Shown here: positions 11,767 to 19,554 of the stretch, in pieces
Layout: each line of letters starts with the position of its first letter
Numbering within the stretch: the stretch's first letter is position 1
NCBI RefSeq assembly: GCF_025515205.1
Contig: NZ_JAOPFX010000001.1
Location: forward strand, 1,116,001-1,180,000
Direction: 5' to 3'
Length of the DNA stretch: 64,000 nucleotides
Source: Microbacterium fluvii
GTDB taxonomy: Bacteria > Actinomycetota > Actinomycetes > Actinomycetales > Microbacteriaceae
Translations under genes and position numbers: made by a program
The notes under the pieces: model-generated
Databases searched by the model: none
Seen by the model: only the letters and a program-made list of their open reading frames with translations
What the model was told of the DNA's origin: nothing

Positions 11767-12451
11767 AGCCCGCCGCGTCGACGAGCAGGCCGGCGGGCGT
11801 CGTGCCGACGCGGTGCGAGACCGGCAGGAAGGGGCGCGCCGCGGGGGCGATCGTCGGGGCCACGGTGACGCAGTACTCGTCGATCAGGCCCGCGTCGGCG
11901 AACTGCGCGGCCAGCGACGGGCCGCCTTCGCACACCAGCCGCCGCAGTCCTCGGCGGGCGAGCGCGTCGACGATGTCTTCTGGGCGCAGATGCCCGCCGG
12001 CCGAGGCGACCGGCACGACCGTCGCGCCGGTCGGAAGCCGTTGCGACACGTCGTCGGCGCGCTCCTGCGGGCACACCACGAGCACGCGCTCGGCCGAGCC
12101 GTCGTCGTCGAGGCGGTGGCCGGACAGATCGCCGGAGGAGGTCACGACCGCGAGGCGCGCGGTGCGCGGCACGACGTAGCCCTCGGCGCGCACGCTCTGC
12201 GCGCCGACCACGACGGCATCGGCGTCGGCCCGGATGAGACCGAGGATGCGGCGGTCCAGAGTGCTCGTGAGCGTGTCGCTCGTGCCGTCCTCACCCGCGG
12301 CCGCGCCGGTCAGGCTCGTGATCATGTTCAGCCGCAGGTAAGACTCCTCCGCGCGCCGGTAGCGCTCGGCGAGCCAGTCGCGGCCGGCGGCGGTCGCGAC
12401 ATCGACGACGGCGCCGGCGGAGGGGATCACCTCGGTGACGAGCTGGGACAT
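11738..12451 (-). CDS. RibD C-terminal-type pyrimidine/dihydrofolate reductase-like protein
   Basis: A 237-residue protein with the RibD_C (bacterial bifunctional deaminase-reductase C-terminal) fold. It shows LNMITSLTGAAAG near the N-terminus, DRRILGLIRADADAVVVGAQSVRAEGY style strand-helix motifs, LVCEGGPSLAAQF and DEYCVTVAPTIA. Family members reduce ribosylaminopyrimidines in riboflavin synthesis or act as DHFR-like oxidoreductases with NADPH. The deaminase domain of true RibD is absent and no rib genes are nearby, so the exact role is open. I prefer the ATG at 12451 (AGGA 9-12 bases upstream); an ATG at 12460 is possible. Confidence 0.8.
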   Translation of the reverse strand: MSQLVTEVIPSAGAVVDVATAAGRDWLAERYRRAEESYLRLNMITSLTGAAAGEDGTSDTLTSTLDRRILGLIRADADAVVVGAQSVRAEGYVVPRTARLAVVTSSGDLSGHRLDDDGSAERVLVVCPQERADDVSQRLPTGATVVPVASAGGHLRPEDIVDALARRGLRRLVCEGGPSLAAQFADAGLIDEYCVTVAPTIAPAARPFLPVSHRVGTTPAGLLVDAAGFSYLRLRAR

Positions 12452-12547
12452 CGGTGTCATCCTGTCACGGCGTAGGGTGGGAGGCGCCCGCCGGCACGTG
12501 CGTCGCGGTGCATCCCCGAACCTCACTCCGCCCCACAGGATCGCCGC

Positions 12548-13582
12548 ATGACCGCCACCGCGTCGCCCACCGGCCTCGTGCACCTCGTCGACCGCAGCCC
12601 GCAGCTCTCCGGCGCCGACATGGTCGCAGCCCTCGTGCCGCCGCCGCAGTTCGACGGTGCGACCTTCGACTCGTATCGCGCCGATGCGGCCTTCCCGTCG
12701 CAGCAGGGCGCGAAGGACCGCCTCATCGCCTTCTGCGGCGCGGGGGCGCCCGCTGCCCGCGGAGGGTTCTTCCGTCGTGCCAAGAAGGAGCCGGAGACCA
12801 AGCCGGGCGTCTATCTCGACGGCGGCTTCGGCGTGGGCAAGACCCACCTGCTCGCCTCGATCTACCACGCGCTGCCGGCGCGGCGGAAGTACTTCGGCTC
12901 GTTCATCGAGTACACGGCGCTGGTGGGAGCCCTCGGCTACCAGAACACCGTCGAGCTGTTCCGCGGTGCCGACCTCCTGTGCATCGACGAGTTCGAACTC
13001 GACGACCCGGGCGACACCATGGTGATGACGCGGCTGCTGGGCGAGCTGGTCGGGGGCGGCACGCGGCTGGCTGCCACCTCCAACACCCCGCCCAATGCGC
13101 TCGGCGAAGGGCGGTTCGCGGCGCAGGACTTCCTGCGCGAGATCCACGCGATGGCCTCGAGCTTCGAGACGCTGCGCATCGACGGCACCGACTACCGGCA
13201 TCGCGCCGTCGACGGGCACGCCGTATCTCTCGCCGATGACGCCTACCGCGCCGACCTCGACGCGTTCGCGGCGGCCGGCACAGCATCCGACGACTCCTTC
13301 ACCGAACTCGTCGCGCACCTGGCCCATGTGCATCCGTCGCGCTACATCCGCCTCATCGACGGACTGTCGGCGATCGGCCTGCGCGACGTGACGACGTTCA
13401 CGGATCAGTCGGCCGCCCTGCGCTTCGTCGCCTTCATCGACCGCGTCTACGACGCGCAGCTGCCGATCCGCGCGACGGGCGTCTCGCTCGACCTCGTCTT
13501 CCCCGATGAGATGCTCGGCGGCGGGTACCGGAAGAAGTACCTGCGCGCCATCTCGCGACTGGTCGCCTCGACGCTGGCCTGA
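12548..13582 (+). CDS. zapE: AFG1/ZapE-type cell-division ATPase
   Basis: The 344-residue P-loop ATPase shows a Walker A GGFGVGKTHLLA near residue 95 and a Walker B LLCIDEFELDDPGDT near 142. A sensor-like AATSNTPPNALGEG and DGTDYRH follow, in the order typical of the AFG1/ZapE family. In E. coli ZapE associates with the Z-ring under stress; mitochondrial AFG1 acts in protein quality control. The role in actinobacteria is not established. The ATG at 12548 fits family N-termini. It is monocistronic or starts a short transcript divergent from the reductase gene. Confidence 0.85.
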   Translation: MTATASPTGLVHLVDRSPQLSGADMVAALVPPPQFDGATFDSYRADAAFPSQQGAKDRLIAFCGAGAPAARGGFFRRAKKEPETKPGVYLDGGFGVGKTHLLASIYHALPARRKYFGSFIEYTALVGALGYQNTVELFRGADLLCIDEFELDDPGDTMVMTRLLGELVGGGTRLAATSNTPPNALGEGRFAAQDFLREIHAMASSFETLRIDGTDYRHRAVDGHAVSLADDAYRADLDAFAAAGTASDDSFTELVAHLAHVHPSRYIRLIDGLSAIGLRDVTTFTDQSAALRFVAFIDRVYDAQLPIRATGVSLDLVFPDEMLGGGYRKKYLRAISRLVASTLA

Positions 13583-13602
13583 GGCGGCGCCTCCGCGGCG
13601 CT

Positions 13603-13649
13603 GAAACGTGATGTTTACGTCTGCGGGGGTCGTGTAACCGGCGCGAAAC
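13603..13649 (+). promoter_or_regulatory. GlnR-like boxes upstream of amtB
   Basis: GTAAC at 13634-13638 and GAAAC at 13645-13649 are separated by 6 bases, matching the GlnR a-site/b-site consensus (gTnAC-n6-GaAAC). A second pair, GAAAC (13603-13607) and TTTAC (13614-13618), shows the same 6-base gap. The site lies about 120-165 bases before amtB, a classical nitrogen-regulated gene. Binding by GlnR is inferred. Confidence 0.7.
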
Positions 13650-13768
13650 ACGACGCGCACGCCTGCCGAAACCCTCCGTCGCCACACTGGGGACACCCGA
13701 CGACCGCCGACCCGACTTGCGCGGCCCACGGGGACACCTCGAGTAACACGACATGGATGAGGAATCTC

Positions 13769-14995
13769 ATGGACAGCGGTAACCTCGCCTGGTCCGTCGC
13801 AGCGACGGCGCTAGTGCTCTTCATGACGCCCGGTGTGGCGTTCTTCTACGGCGGACTCGTCAAGGCGAAGAGCGTCGTCAGCATGATGATGATGAGCTTC
13901 GGAGCTCTCGGACTCGTCAGCGTGCTGTGGATCCTCTACGGCTTCAACATGAGCGCCGTCGAGAGCACGTGGGCATTCGCCGGAAACCCCTTCGCCGACT
14001 TTGGCCTGAACGGCGCCGACAGCGACACCCTCGTGGGCGTCACGTTCGGTGCGACCTTCGCGATCATCACCGTGGCCCTGATCTCGGGCGCCATCGCCGA
14101 CCGCGCCAAGTTCGGTGCGTGGATGATCTTCGCGGGCGTCTGGTCGACCATCGTCTACTTCCCGGTGGCCGCATGGGTCTGGGGCGGCGGCTGGATCATG
14201 GGCCTGGGTGAGACCTTCGGCTTCTCGACCACCGTCATCGACTACGCCGGTGGCACCGCCGTCCACATCAACGCGGGTGCCGCAGCGCTGGCGCTGGCGC
14301 TCGTGCTCGGCAAGCGCATCGGCTTCCAGAAGGGCATCTCCAAGCCCCACAACGTGCCGCTGGTGATGCTCGGTGCCGCGATCCTGTGGTTCGGCTGGTT
14401 CGGCTTCAACGCCGGCGCCGAGGGAACCTTCGGCCTGCTGGGCACCGACGGCTCGTCGGTCGGCCTCATCATCGTCAACACGCTCGGCGCGACCGCCGCG
14501 GCCATCCTCGGCTGGGTCATCATCGAGAAGCTCAAGGACGGCAAGTCGACCTCGGTGGGCGCCGCCTCGGGTGCCGTCGCCGGCCTCGTCGCCATCACCC
14601 CCTCGTGCGCCAACCTCACGCCGGGCTGGGCGCTGCTGCTCGGCCTCATCGCCGGTGCCGTCTGCGCCCTGGCCATCGAGCTGAAGTGGAAGCTCGGCTA
14701 CGACGACTCGCTCGACGTGGTCGGCGTGCACCTGGTCGGCGGCCTCATCGGCACGCTGTACCTCGGCTTCTTCGCGACCGGCACGGGCCTGTTCCTCGGC
14801 GGCGGCTGGGAGCAGCTCATCCTGCAGTTCATCGCCGCGGTGGGCGTGCTGGTCTACTCCTTCGTCGTGGCCTGGGTGCTGGGCTTCGCGATCGAGAAGA
14901 CGATCGGCTTCCGCATCAAGAACGAAGACGAGCTCGCCGGTGTCGACACCGTCGTGCACGGCGAAGAGGGCTACGCGCTCGCAGAGCAGGCCTGA
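13769..14995 (+). CDS. amtB: Ammonium transporter
   Basis: The 408-residue integral membrane protein of the Amt/MEP/Rh family conducts ammonium/ammonia into the cell. About eleven hydrophobic helices are seen. The twin pore histidines lie in AVHINAGAAA and VGVHLVGGLIG. The N-terminus MDSGNLAWSVAATALVLFMTPG is typical; this ATG at 13769 has AGGA 6-9 bases upstream, so I prefer it to the in-frame ATG at 13757. No glnK or glnD follows, which is unusual because amtB-glnK pairing is common. Upstream GlnR-like boxes suggest induction under nitrogen limitation. Confidence 0.96.
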   Translation: MDSGNLAWSVAATALVLFMTPGVAFFYGGLVKAKSVVSMMMMSFGALGLVSVLWILYGFNMSAVESTWAFAGNPFADFGLNGADSDTLVGVTFGATFAIITVALISGAIADRAKFGAWMIFAGVWSTIVYFPVAAWVWGGGWIMGLGETFGFSTTVIDYAGGTAVHINAGAAALALALVLGKRIGFQKGISKPHNVPLVMLGAAILWFGWFGFNAGAEGTFGLLGTDGSSVGLIIVNTLGATAAAILGWVIIEKLKDGKSTSVGAASGAVAGLVAITPSCANLTPGWALLLGLIAGAVCALAIELKWKLGYDDSLDVVGVHLVGGLIGTLYLGFFATGTGLFLGGGWEQLILQFIAAVGVLVYSFVVAWVLGFAIEKTIGFRIKNEDELAGVDTVVHGEEGYALAEQA

Positions 14996-15014
14996 TCTTC
15001 GGCAACACAGCACT

Positions 15015-15050
15015 GAAGGGGCGTCGCGGTTTCGACCGCGGCGTCCCTTC
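15015..15050 (+). terminator. Hairpin terminator after amtB
   Basis: GAAGGGGCGTCGCGGT pairs with ACCGCGGCGTCCCTTC across a TTCG tetraloop, with wobble pairs, 19 bases after the amtB stop. Confidence 0.8.
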
Positions 15051-15192
15051 GGCGTGCGGAGCGGATGCGGCGCGCTAACGTGACCGCTATGGCCAGAGGA
15101 TCCTGCGCGCGCTCACCGACCTGCTGCGGCCCTCCCGGCGGAGCGCGGGCTCGGCGGCGCCGGGGCGGCGCTCCGAGGGCGCAGGAGCCGGC

Positions 15193-15642
15193 ATGAGCTC
15201 TGACGAGCTCTCGCCCGGCCAGAGCGGCCGGAGCGCGACGATCGAGATCGATCCGTCCGTCGCGGGCGGGCTGCGCATCACCTATGCACCGGAGCGGGAT
15301 GGCGACCCCGACGCGGGGGAGGTCGTGTGGACCTGGGTGCCCTACGAAGAGCGCGACGGCCGAGGCAAGGACCGCCCTGTGCTGGTGATCGGGCGGCAGA
15401 ACGCGGACCGCGTGTACGCGGTGCGACTGACGAGCAAGTCGCACGACGGTGATCGCGACTATCTGCCGATCGGCAGCGGCCCCTGGGACTCGCAGGGGCG
15501 CCCCTCGTGGGTCGACATCGAGCAGCTCTACAGCGTGCACGTCGACGGCATGCGCCGCGAGGCATCCGCCCTCGATCTCGACGCGTTCACCCGCGTCGCC
15601 GCCGCTCTGCATCGCCGCTATGGCTGGGCCGTGGGCGAGTAG
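15193..15642 (+). CDS. PemK/MazF family toxin-like protein, no partner antitoxin
   Basis: The 149-residue protein has the PemK/MazF fold in its C-terminal two thirds: GEVVWTWVPYEERDGRGKDRPVLVIG, the family's strand pair with a conserved basic loop. MazF proteins are mRNA interferases of type II toxin-antitoxin systems. No antitoxin gene overlaps or lies upstream, and this solitary form is widespread in actinobacteria, so it may not be a toxin here. AGGAG lies 6-10 bases before the ATG at 15193. The same frame is open upstream to a TAA at 15076 and encodes a plausible N-terminal extension (ILRALTDLLRPSRRS), but without a start codon in frame. Confidence 0.72.
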   Translation: MSSDELSPGQSGRSATIEIDPSVAGGLRITYAPERDGDPDAGEVVWTWVPYEERDGRGKDRPVLVIGRQNADRVYAVRLTSKSHDGDRDYLPIGSGPWDSQGRPSWVDIEQLYSVHVDGMRREASALDLDAFTRVAAALHRRYGWAVGE

Positions 15643-15657
15643 GAGGGGAAAGGCGAA

Positions 15658-15677
15658 GGGCCCGGCGAACCGGGCCC
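15658..15677. terminator. Bidirectional hairpin between PemK-like gene and tRNA-Val
   Basis: Perfect 8-bp stem GGGCCCGG / CCGGGCCC with a CGAA loop, 15 bases after the toxin-like gene and 6 bases past the tRNA 3' end on the opposite strand. Confidence 0.8.
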
Positions 15678-15683
15678 TGCTGG

Positions 15684-15756
15684 TGGGCGATACCAGACTC
15701 GAACTGATGACCTCTTCCGTGTGAAGGAAGCGCGCTACCAACTGCGCCAATCGCCC
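15684..15756 (-). tRNA. tRNA-Val (anticodon CAC)
   Basis: On the minus strand the acceptor stem GGGCGAT pairs with ATCGCCC, with discriminator A. The anticodon stem CTTCC/GGAAG closes the loop TTCACAC, giving anticodon CAC, which reads GUG. TTCGAGT provides the T-loop. CCA is not encoded. It reads away from the three plus-strand tRNA genes and is very similar to the tRNA-Val(GAC) at 16130. Confidence 0.95.
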
Positions 15757-15845
15757 GTGACCCCAGGGGGCCGAGTATCGATCCTAGCGGATCCGGAGGG
15801 ATGGTTCGAACCGAACGGCAGGACACGCGCGGGGTGCGCCCGGTT

Positions 15846-15873
15846 TTGCAGTTGCCGGTTCGTCGGCTAAAGT
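15846..15873 (+). promoter_or_regulatory. Promoter for the Gly-Cys-Val tRNA cluster
   Basis: TTGCAG (15846-15851) and TAAAGT (15868-15873) with a 16-base spacer lie about 30 bases before tRNA-Gly. An alternative is TTGCCG (15853) with TACGAG (15876) at 17 bases. Confidence 0.5.
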
Positions 15874-15903
15874 CATACGAGTGCCCGGGGCAACCAGGGT
15901 CAC

Positions 15904-15976
15904 GCGGATGTAGCGCAGTTGGTAGCGCATCACCTTGCCAAGGTGAGGGTCGCGAGTTCGAGTCTCGTCATCCGCT
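15904..15976 (+). tRNA. tRNA-Gly (anticodon GCC)
   Basis: Acceptor GCGGATG pairs with CATCCGC, discriminator T. The anticodon stem TCACC/GGTGA closes TTGCCAA, giving anticodon GCC. GTTCGAGTC is the T-arm. It is the first of three co-oriented tRNA genes. Confidence 0.95.
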
Positions 15977-16030
15977 CGAGTGCAGGGGTCTTCTTCGGAG
16001 GGCCACGGCACGTGGGGTCAAACCACACGC

Positions 16031-16101
16031 GGTGGCGTGGCCGAGCGGCTAGGCACCGGCCTGCAAAGCCGTTTACACGGGTTCGAATCCCGTCGCCACC
16101 T
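16031..16101 (+). tRNA. tRNA-Cys (anticodon GCA)
   Basis: Acceptor GGTGGCG pairs with CGCCACC, discriminator T. The anticodon loop CTGCAAA gives GCA. The total of 71 bases and the short variable loop are normal for tRNA-Cys. It lies 54 bases after tRNA-Gly. Confidence 0.95.
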
Positions 16102-16129
16102 CCACTCCTCAACTGAACAGCCTGTACAG

Positions 16130-16201
16130 GCGCGATTGGCGCAGCGGTAGCGCGCTTCCCTGACACGGAAGAGGTCACTGGTTCGATCCCAGTATCGCGC
16201 A
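16130..16201 (+). tRNA. tRNA-Val (anticodon GAC)
   Basis: Acceptor GCGCGAT pairs with ATCGCGC, discriminator A. The anticodon stem CTTCC/GGAAG closes CTGACAC, giving GAC. The body is nearly identical to the divergent tRNA-Val(CAC) gene. Confidence 0.95.
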
Positions 16202-16208
16202 CCACCTG

Positions 16209-16236
16209 AAAAACCCCCGGTCACCCCGGGGGTTTT
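16209..16236 (+). terminator. Rho-independent terminator after the tRNA cluster
   Basis: AAAACCCCCGG pairs with CCGGGGGTTTT over a short loop, with a T run in the 3' arm, 8 bases after tRNA-Val. It is the most canonical terminator of the window. Confidence 0.92.
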
Positions 16237-16341
16237 CGCATTCTCCGGCTGGGGCGTCGAGGGGGACCTCTACCGTCTGGGAGACGATCGGCCGACCGTG
16301 CACACTGTCACGGTGTATCCACACTTCGAGGAGGTGCGGCG

Positions 16342-17631
16342 ATGACGCCGAGCACGGGACGAGTCGTCGCGGCGGTGGTGGCGCTGTCAGCGGGGTTGAG
16401 CGGCTGCGCGAGCGCGCCCGCTGAGGCGCCCGCTGAGGCTGATGTCGTGCGCGCCGAGGGGATCGACGTGCGTGTCGTGACGCTGGAGGATGCGGCATCC
16501 GCCGGCGCCGTCGCCGACGCCGTGCGTGCTCTCGGTGTCGAGACCCTGAGCCTTGCGCCACGCGAGGGGAACGTCGTGCTGTCGCCCTCGAGCCTCGGGA
16601 CGGCGCTCGCGATGCTCGCCGACGGTGCCGACGGTGCGACCCTGGCCGACCTGGAGCGGGTGCTCGGGGCGTCGGGGGAGGAGCGGCGGGATGCCTTCGC
16701 CGCACTGCGAGGGGACCTCGCCGAGCTCGACGGGGACCCCGTCGCCGCGGCGGAGGGCGATGTGCCCGACGGTCCGATCGTGCACATCGCCGATCAGGTG
16801 GTGGTCGATGACGGGTTCTCCCTGCGCGACAGCTATCTGGAGGCTCTCGCCGACGGGTTCGACGCGGGGGTGCAGCACGCCGACCTGGGGTCGGATGCGG
16901 GCATCCGGGTGCTCGACGACTGGGTGCGCACGAACTCCGGCGGTCTGATCGAGAAGTCGGCGATCCAGGCCGACGCCGACCTGCGGCTCGTGCTGCAGGA
17001 TGCGCTCGTGCTCGCCGCCCGCTGGCAGACGCCGTTCCCGTTCGAGCAGACCGCGGGGCGCTCGTTCACCCTCGGTGACGGCACCGTGATCGAGTCCGAC
17101 GCGATGCTGCAGAACGAGGCGGCATTCGCATCGGCCGAAGTCGACGGGTGGCAGGCCGTACGGCTGCCCTATACCGAGGCGCTGCACGCCGATCTGCTGC
17201 TGCCGCCGGCCGGGACCGATCCGGCCGAGCTCACCCCCGAGCTCCTGCGCGAGCTGGCGTCGGAGTTGGATGCAGCGACCCCGGCCGAGATCGAGGTGCA
17301 GCTGCCCGTGCTCGGTCTCGCCCCGGAGCCGCTCGATCTGAGTGGGCTGCTCCCGAACCTCGGCCTGGCCTCGCTGGGCTGCGGATCCGCCGACCTGTCG
17401 GGTATCGGGCAGGGCGATCTGTGCGTCGGCCAGGCGATGCAGTCGGCCGTGCTCAGGGTGGACGAAGACGGCACGGTCGCTGCGGCGGTCACCGAACTGG
17501 GTGTCGTCGAGACGGCCGCCCGCGTTCCCGACCGTGCCGTGCATTTCGACCGGCCGTTCGTCTTCACCGTCGTCCACGACGACACCGACCTGCCGCTGAT
17601 CGTCGCCGCGGTGCGCGACCCCCGCGGGTGA
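16342..17631 (+). CDS. Serpin family lipoprotein (secreted serine/cysteine protease inhibitor)
   Basis: The 429-residue protein starts with a lipoprotein signal (LSAGLSGC; lipidated C22), so it should sit on the outer face of the membrane. The rest follows the serpin fold: NVVLSPSSLGTALAMLADGA near the N-terminus, WVRTNSGGLIEK, and a C-terminal VHFDRPFVF. The hinge DEDGTVAAAV (D374-V383) has Gly at P15, Thr at P14 and Ala at P12-P10, which fits an inhibitory serpin. Counting from the hinge puts P1 near T391, so a chymotrypsin/elastase- or subtilisin-like target is likely rather than trypsin. An insertion carries two cysteines (C347, C361). A strong GAGGAGG ribosome site precedes the ATG. It is convergent with the ABC operon. 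Confidence 0.88.
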   Translation: MTPSTGRVVAAVVALSAGLSGCASAPAEAPAEADVVRAEGIDVRVVTLEDAASAGAVADAVRALGVETLSLAPREGNVVLSPSSLGTALAMLADGADGATLADLERVLGASGEERRDAFAALRGDLAELDGDPVAAAEGDVPDGPIVHIADQVVVDDGFSLRDSYLEALADGFDAGVQHADLGSDAGIRVLDDWVRTNSGGLIEKSAIQADADLRLVLQDALVLAARWQTPFPFEQTAGRSFTLGDGTVIESDAMLQNEAAFASAEVDGWQAVRLPYTEALHADLLLPPAGTDPAELTPELLRELASELDAATPAEIEVQLPVLGLAPEPLDLSGLLPNLGLASLGCGSADLSGIGQGDLCVGQAMQSAVLRVDEDGTVAAAVTELGVVETAARVPDRAVHFDRPFVFTVVHDDTDLPLIVAAVRDPRG

Positions 17632-17635
17632 CGGG

Positions 17636-18403
17636 TCAGGCGAACCGCCGCCGGTAGATCGCCATTGCGACCGCGTAGGCCACGCCGAGGATGGCGACGC
17701 ACCAGGCCAGCGCGATCCAGATGGCGGAGTCGACCGGCTGGCCGGTGAACAGGCTCCTGATCGTGTCGACGATCGCCGTCACGGGCTGGTACTCGGCGAA
17801 CACCCGCACGGGCCCCGGCATCGAGGCGGTCGGCACGAACGCCGAGCTGATGAACGGCAGGAAGATCAGCGGATACGAGAACGCGCTCGCGCCGTCGACG
17901 GTCTTGGCCGAAAGCCCTGCGATGACCGCGATCCAGGTGAGGGCGAGGGTGAACAGCACGAGGATGCCGGTGACGGCGAGCCAGTCGACGACGCTCGCGC
18001 CGGTGCGGAACCCCATGAGCACGGCGACCCCGACGACGACCGCCAGCGACACGAGGTTGGCCACGAGAGACGTGAGCACGTGTGCCCACAGCACGCTCGA
18101 GCGCGCGATCGGCATCGACTGGAACCGCTCGAAGATGCCGCCCTGCAGATCGAGGAACAGCCGGTACGACGTGTAGGCGACCCCCGAAGCGATCGTGATG
18201 AGCAGGATGCCGGGGAGCAGGTAGTCGACGTAGGCGCCCGATGCGGGCCCCGTGTCGATGGCGCCGCCGAAGACGAACACGAACAGCAGCATGAGGGCGA
18301 CGGGGGTCACCGCCGTCGTGATGATCGTGTCGAGGCTGCGGGTGATGTGACGCAGCGACCGCCCGGTGAGCACGGCGGTGTCGGCGACGAAATGCGTGGT
18401 CAT
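17636..18403 (-). CDS. ABC-2 type transporter permease
   Basis: A 255-residue membrane protein with six predicted helices of the ABC-2/DrrB type: VTPVALMLLFVFVFGGAI, then the conserved YLLPGILLI and LQGGIFERFQSMPIARS segments. It pairs with the ATPase encoded just upstream, with ATGA overlap, to form an exporter of drugs, lipids or other hydrophobic compounds. Its stop lies 4 bases from the serpin stop on the other strand. The substrate cannot be told from sequence. Confidence 0.92.
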   Translation of the reverse strand: MTTHFVADTAVLTGRSLRHITRSLDTIITTAVTPVALMLLFVFVFGGAIDTGPASGAYVDYLLPGILLITIASGVAYTSYRLFLDLQGGIFERFQSMPIARSSVLWAHVLTSLVANLVSLAVVVGVAVLMGFRTGASVVDWLAVTGILVLFTLALTWIAVIAGLSAKTVDGASAFSYPLIFLPFISSAFVPTASMPGPVRVFAEYQPVTAIVDTIRSLFTGQPVDSAIWIALAWCVAILGVAYAVAMAIYRRRFA

Positions 18404-19170
18404 TGCTTCTTCTCATGCGCGGTGTCGCCGACGAGGGCGAGGAAGACCTCTTCGAGCGTCGGCTGCTTCTGCACGTACTCGACCCTGGCGGGCGGCAGCA
18501 GGGCCTTCAGCTCGGCGAGCGTGCCGTTCACGAGGATGCGGCCCTCGTGCAGGATCGCGATGCGATCGGCCAGCTGCTCGGCCTCGTCGAGGTACTGGGT
18601 GGTCAGCAGCACCGTGGTGCCGCCGGAGGCCAGCTGCGTGATCGTCTGCCACACCTCGAGGCGCGCCTGCGGATCCAGGCCCGTCGTCGGCTCATCGAGG
18701 AAGACGACCGGCGGATCGCCGATGAGACTCATGGCGATGTCGAGCCGGCGCCGCATGCCGCCCGAGTAGGTGCCGACGCGGCGGCTCGCGGCATCCGTCA
18801 GCGCGAAGCGCTCGAGCAATCGGTCAGCGACCGCGCCAGGAGCGGCCACGTGGCGCAGCCGCGCGACGAGCACGAGGTTCTCGCGTCCCGTGAGCACCTC
18901 GTCGACGGCCGCGAACTGCCCGGTGAGGCTGATCGCCTCGCGGATGCTGCCAGGGTGCGCCGCGATATCGATCCCGTCGATGGCGGCAGTGCCGGCATCC
19001 GCCGTCAACAGCGTCGAGAGGATGCGCACGAGGGTCGTCTTGCCGGCGCCGTTGGAGCCTAGGAGGGCGAACACGGTGCCGCGCGCGACCTCGAGGTCGA
19101 CGCCGCGCAGCACATGCAGATCGCCGAAGGACTTCTCCAGGCCCGCGACCTGGATCGCAGGGGCGCTCAT
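18400..19170 (-). CDS. ABC transporter ATP-binding protein (DrrA-like)
   Basis: The 256-residue nucleotide-binding subunit shows Walker A GSNGAGKTT near residue 39, the signature YSGGMRRRLDIA, Walker B VVFLDEPTTGLD and an H-loop-like TTQYLDEAEQLADRI. The C-terminal extension with LPPARVEYVQKQPTLEEVFLALVG is typical of DrrA/CcmA-type exporters. The ATG at 19170 overlaps the DUF1048 stop (ATGA). It is part of a PadR-DUF1048-ATPase-permease operon. Confidence 0.94.
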   Translation of the reverse strand: MSAPAIQVAGLEKSFGDLHVLRGVDLEVARGTVFALLGSNGAGKTTLVRILSTLLTADAGTAAIDGIDIAAHPGSIREAISLTGQFAAVDEVLTGRENLVLVARLRHVAAPGAVADRLLERFALTDAASRRVGTYSGGMRRRLDIAMSLIGDPPVVFLDEPTTGLDPQARLEVWQTITQLASGGTTVLLTTQYLDEAEQLADRIAILHEGRILVNGTLAELKALLPPARVEYVQKQPTLEEVFLALVGDTAHEKKQ

Positions 19171-19553
19171 GACCGATCGCCCCCGTCGAGACCGGCAACA
19201 CCGTCGAGGCCGTCGATCGCGGCGATGAGCCGCGCGCGCTCCTTGTCGATCCACTCCCTGGCCGCGTAGGCGCGCACGAAGCCCTCGGCGAACTCCACGG
19301 GGTCGGCGCCGGTGATCTCGCGCACGGGTGTCTCGTCGGCGGCCGCGCGCTCCCACAGATCGGCGAAGTCGCCGAACATCGCGACCAGGGTGTCGCCGTC
19401 GGTGATGCCTCCGTAATACATGACGTACCGCTCGAAGGCCGCCGCCGCCGTGCGATACGGCTCGGGGAGCGCCTTGACGCGCGCCTTGTAGTCCCGCCAC
19501 TGCTTCTTCTGCTCGAGAGGTCCCGTCAGGGCCTCGATCCACTTGGCCACCAT
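19167..19553 (-). CDS. DUF1048 family protein
   Basis: The 128-residue helical protein matches the DUF1048 family: WIEALTGPLEQKKQWRDYKA, KALPEPYRTAAAAFERYVMYYGG, and EFVRAYAAREWIDKERARL-like C-terminus. Such genes recur between PadR regulators and ABC exporters, but the biochemical role is unknown. The ATG at 19553 directly follows the PadR stop with AAAGG inside the padR 3' end; longer in-frame starts inside padR were not preferred. Confidence 0.85.
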   Translation of the reverse strand: MVAKWIEALTGPLEQKKQWRDYKARVKALPEPYRTAAAAFERYVMYYGGITDGDTLVAMFGDFADLWERAAADETPVREITGADPVEFAEGFVRAYAAREWIDKERARLIAAIDGLDGVAGLDGGDRS

Positions 19554-19554
19554 G

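Noticed and set aside
13583..13768. AmtR-type site upstream of amtB.
   Set aside because: No sequence resembling the Corynebacterium AmtR motif was seen; the GlnR-type boxes fit instead.
15089..15192. ATG at 15089 as start of the PemK-like gene.
   Set aside because: It is out of frame by two bases with the toxin domain, whereas the ATG at 15193 has AGGAG at the right distance.
15684..16236. Genomic island integrated at the tRNA cluster.
   Set aside because: All four tRNA genes are intact, no integrase gene and no repeated tRNA 3' end was found in the following 5 kb.
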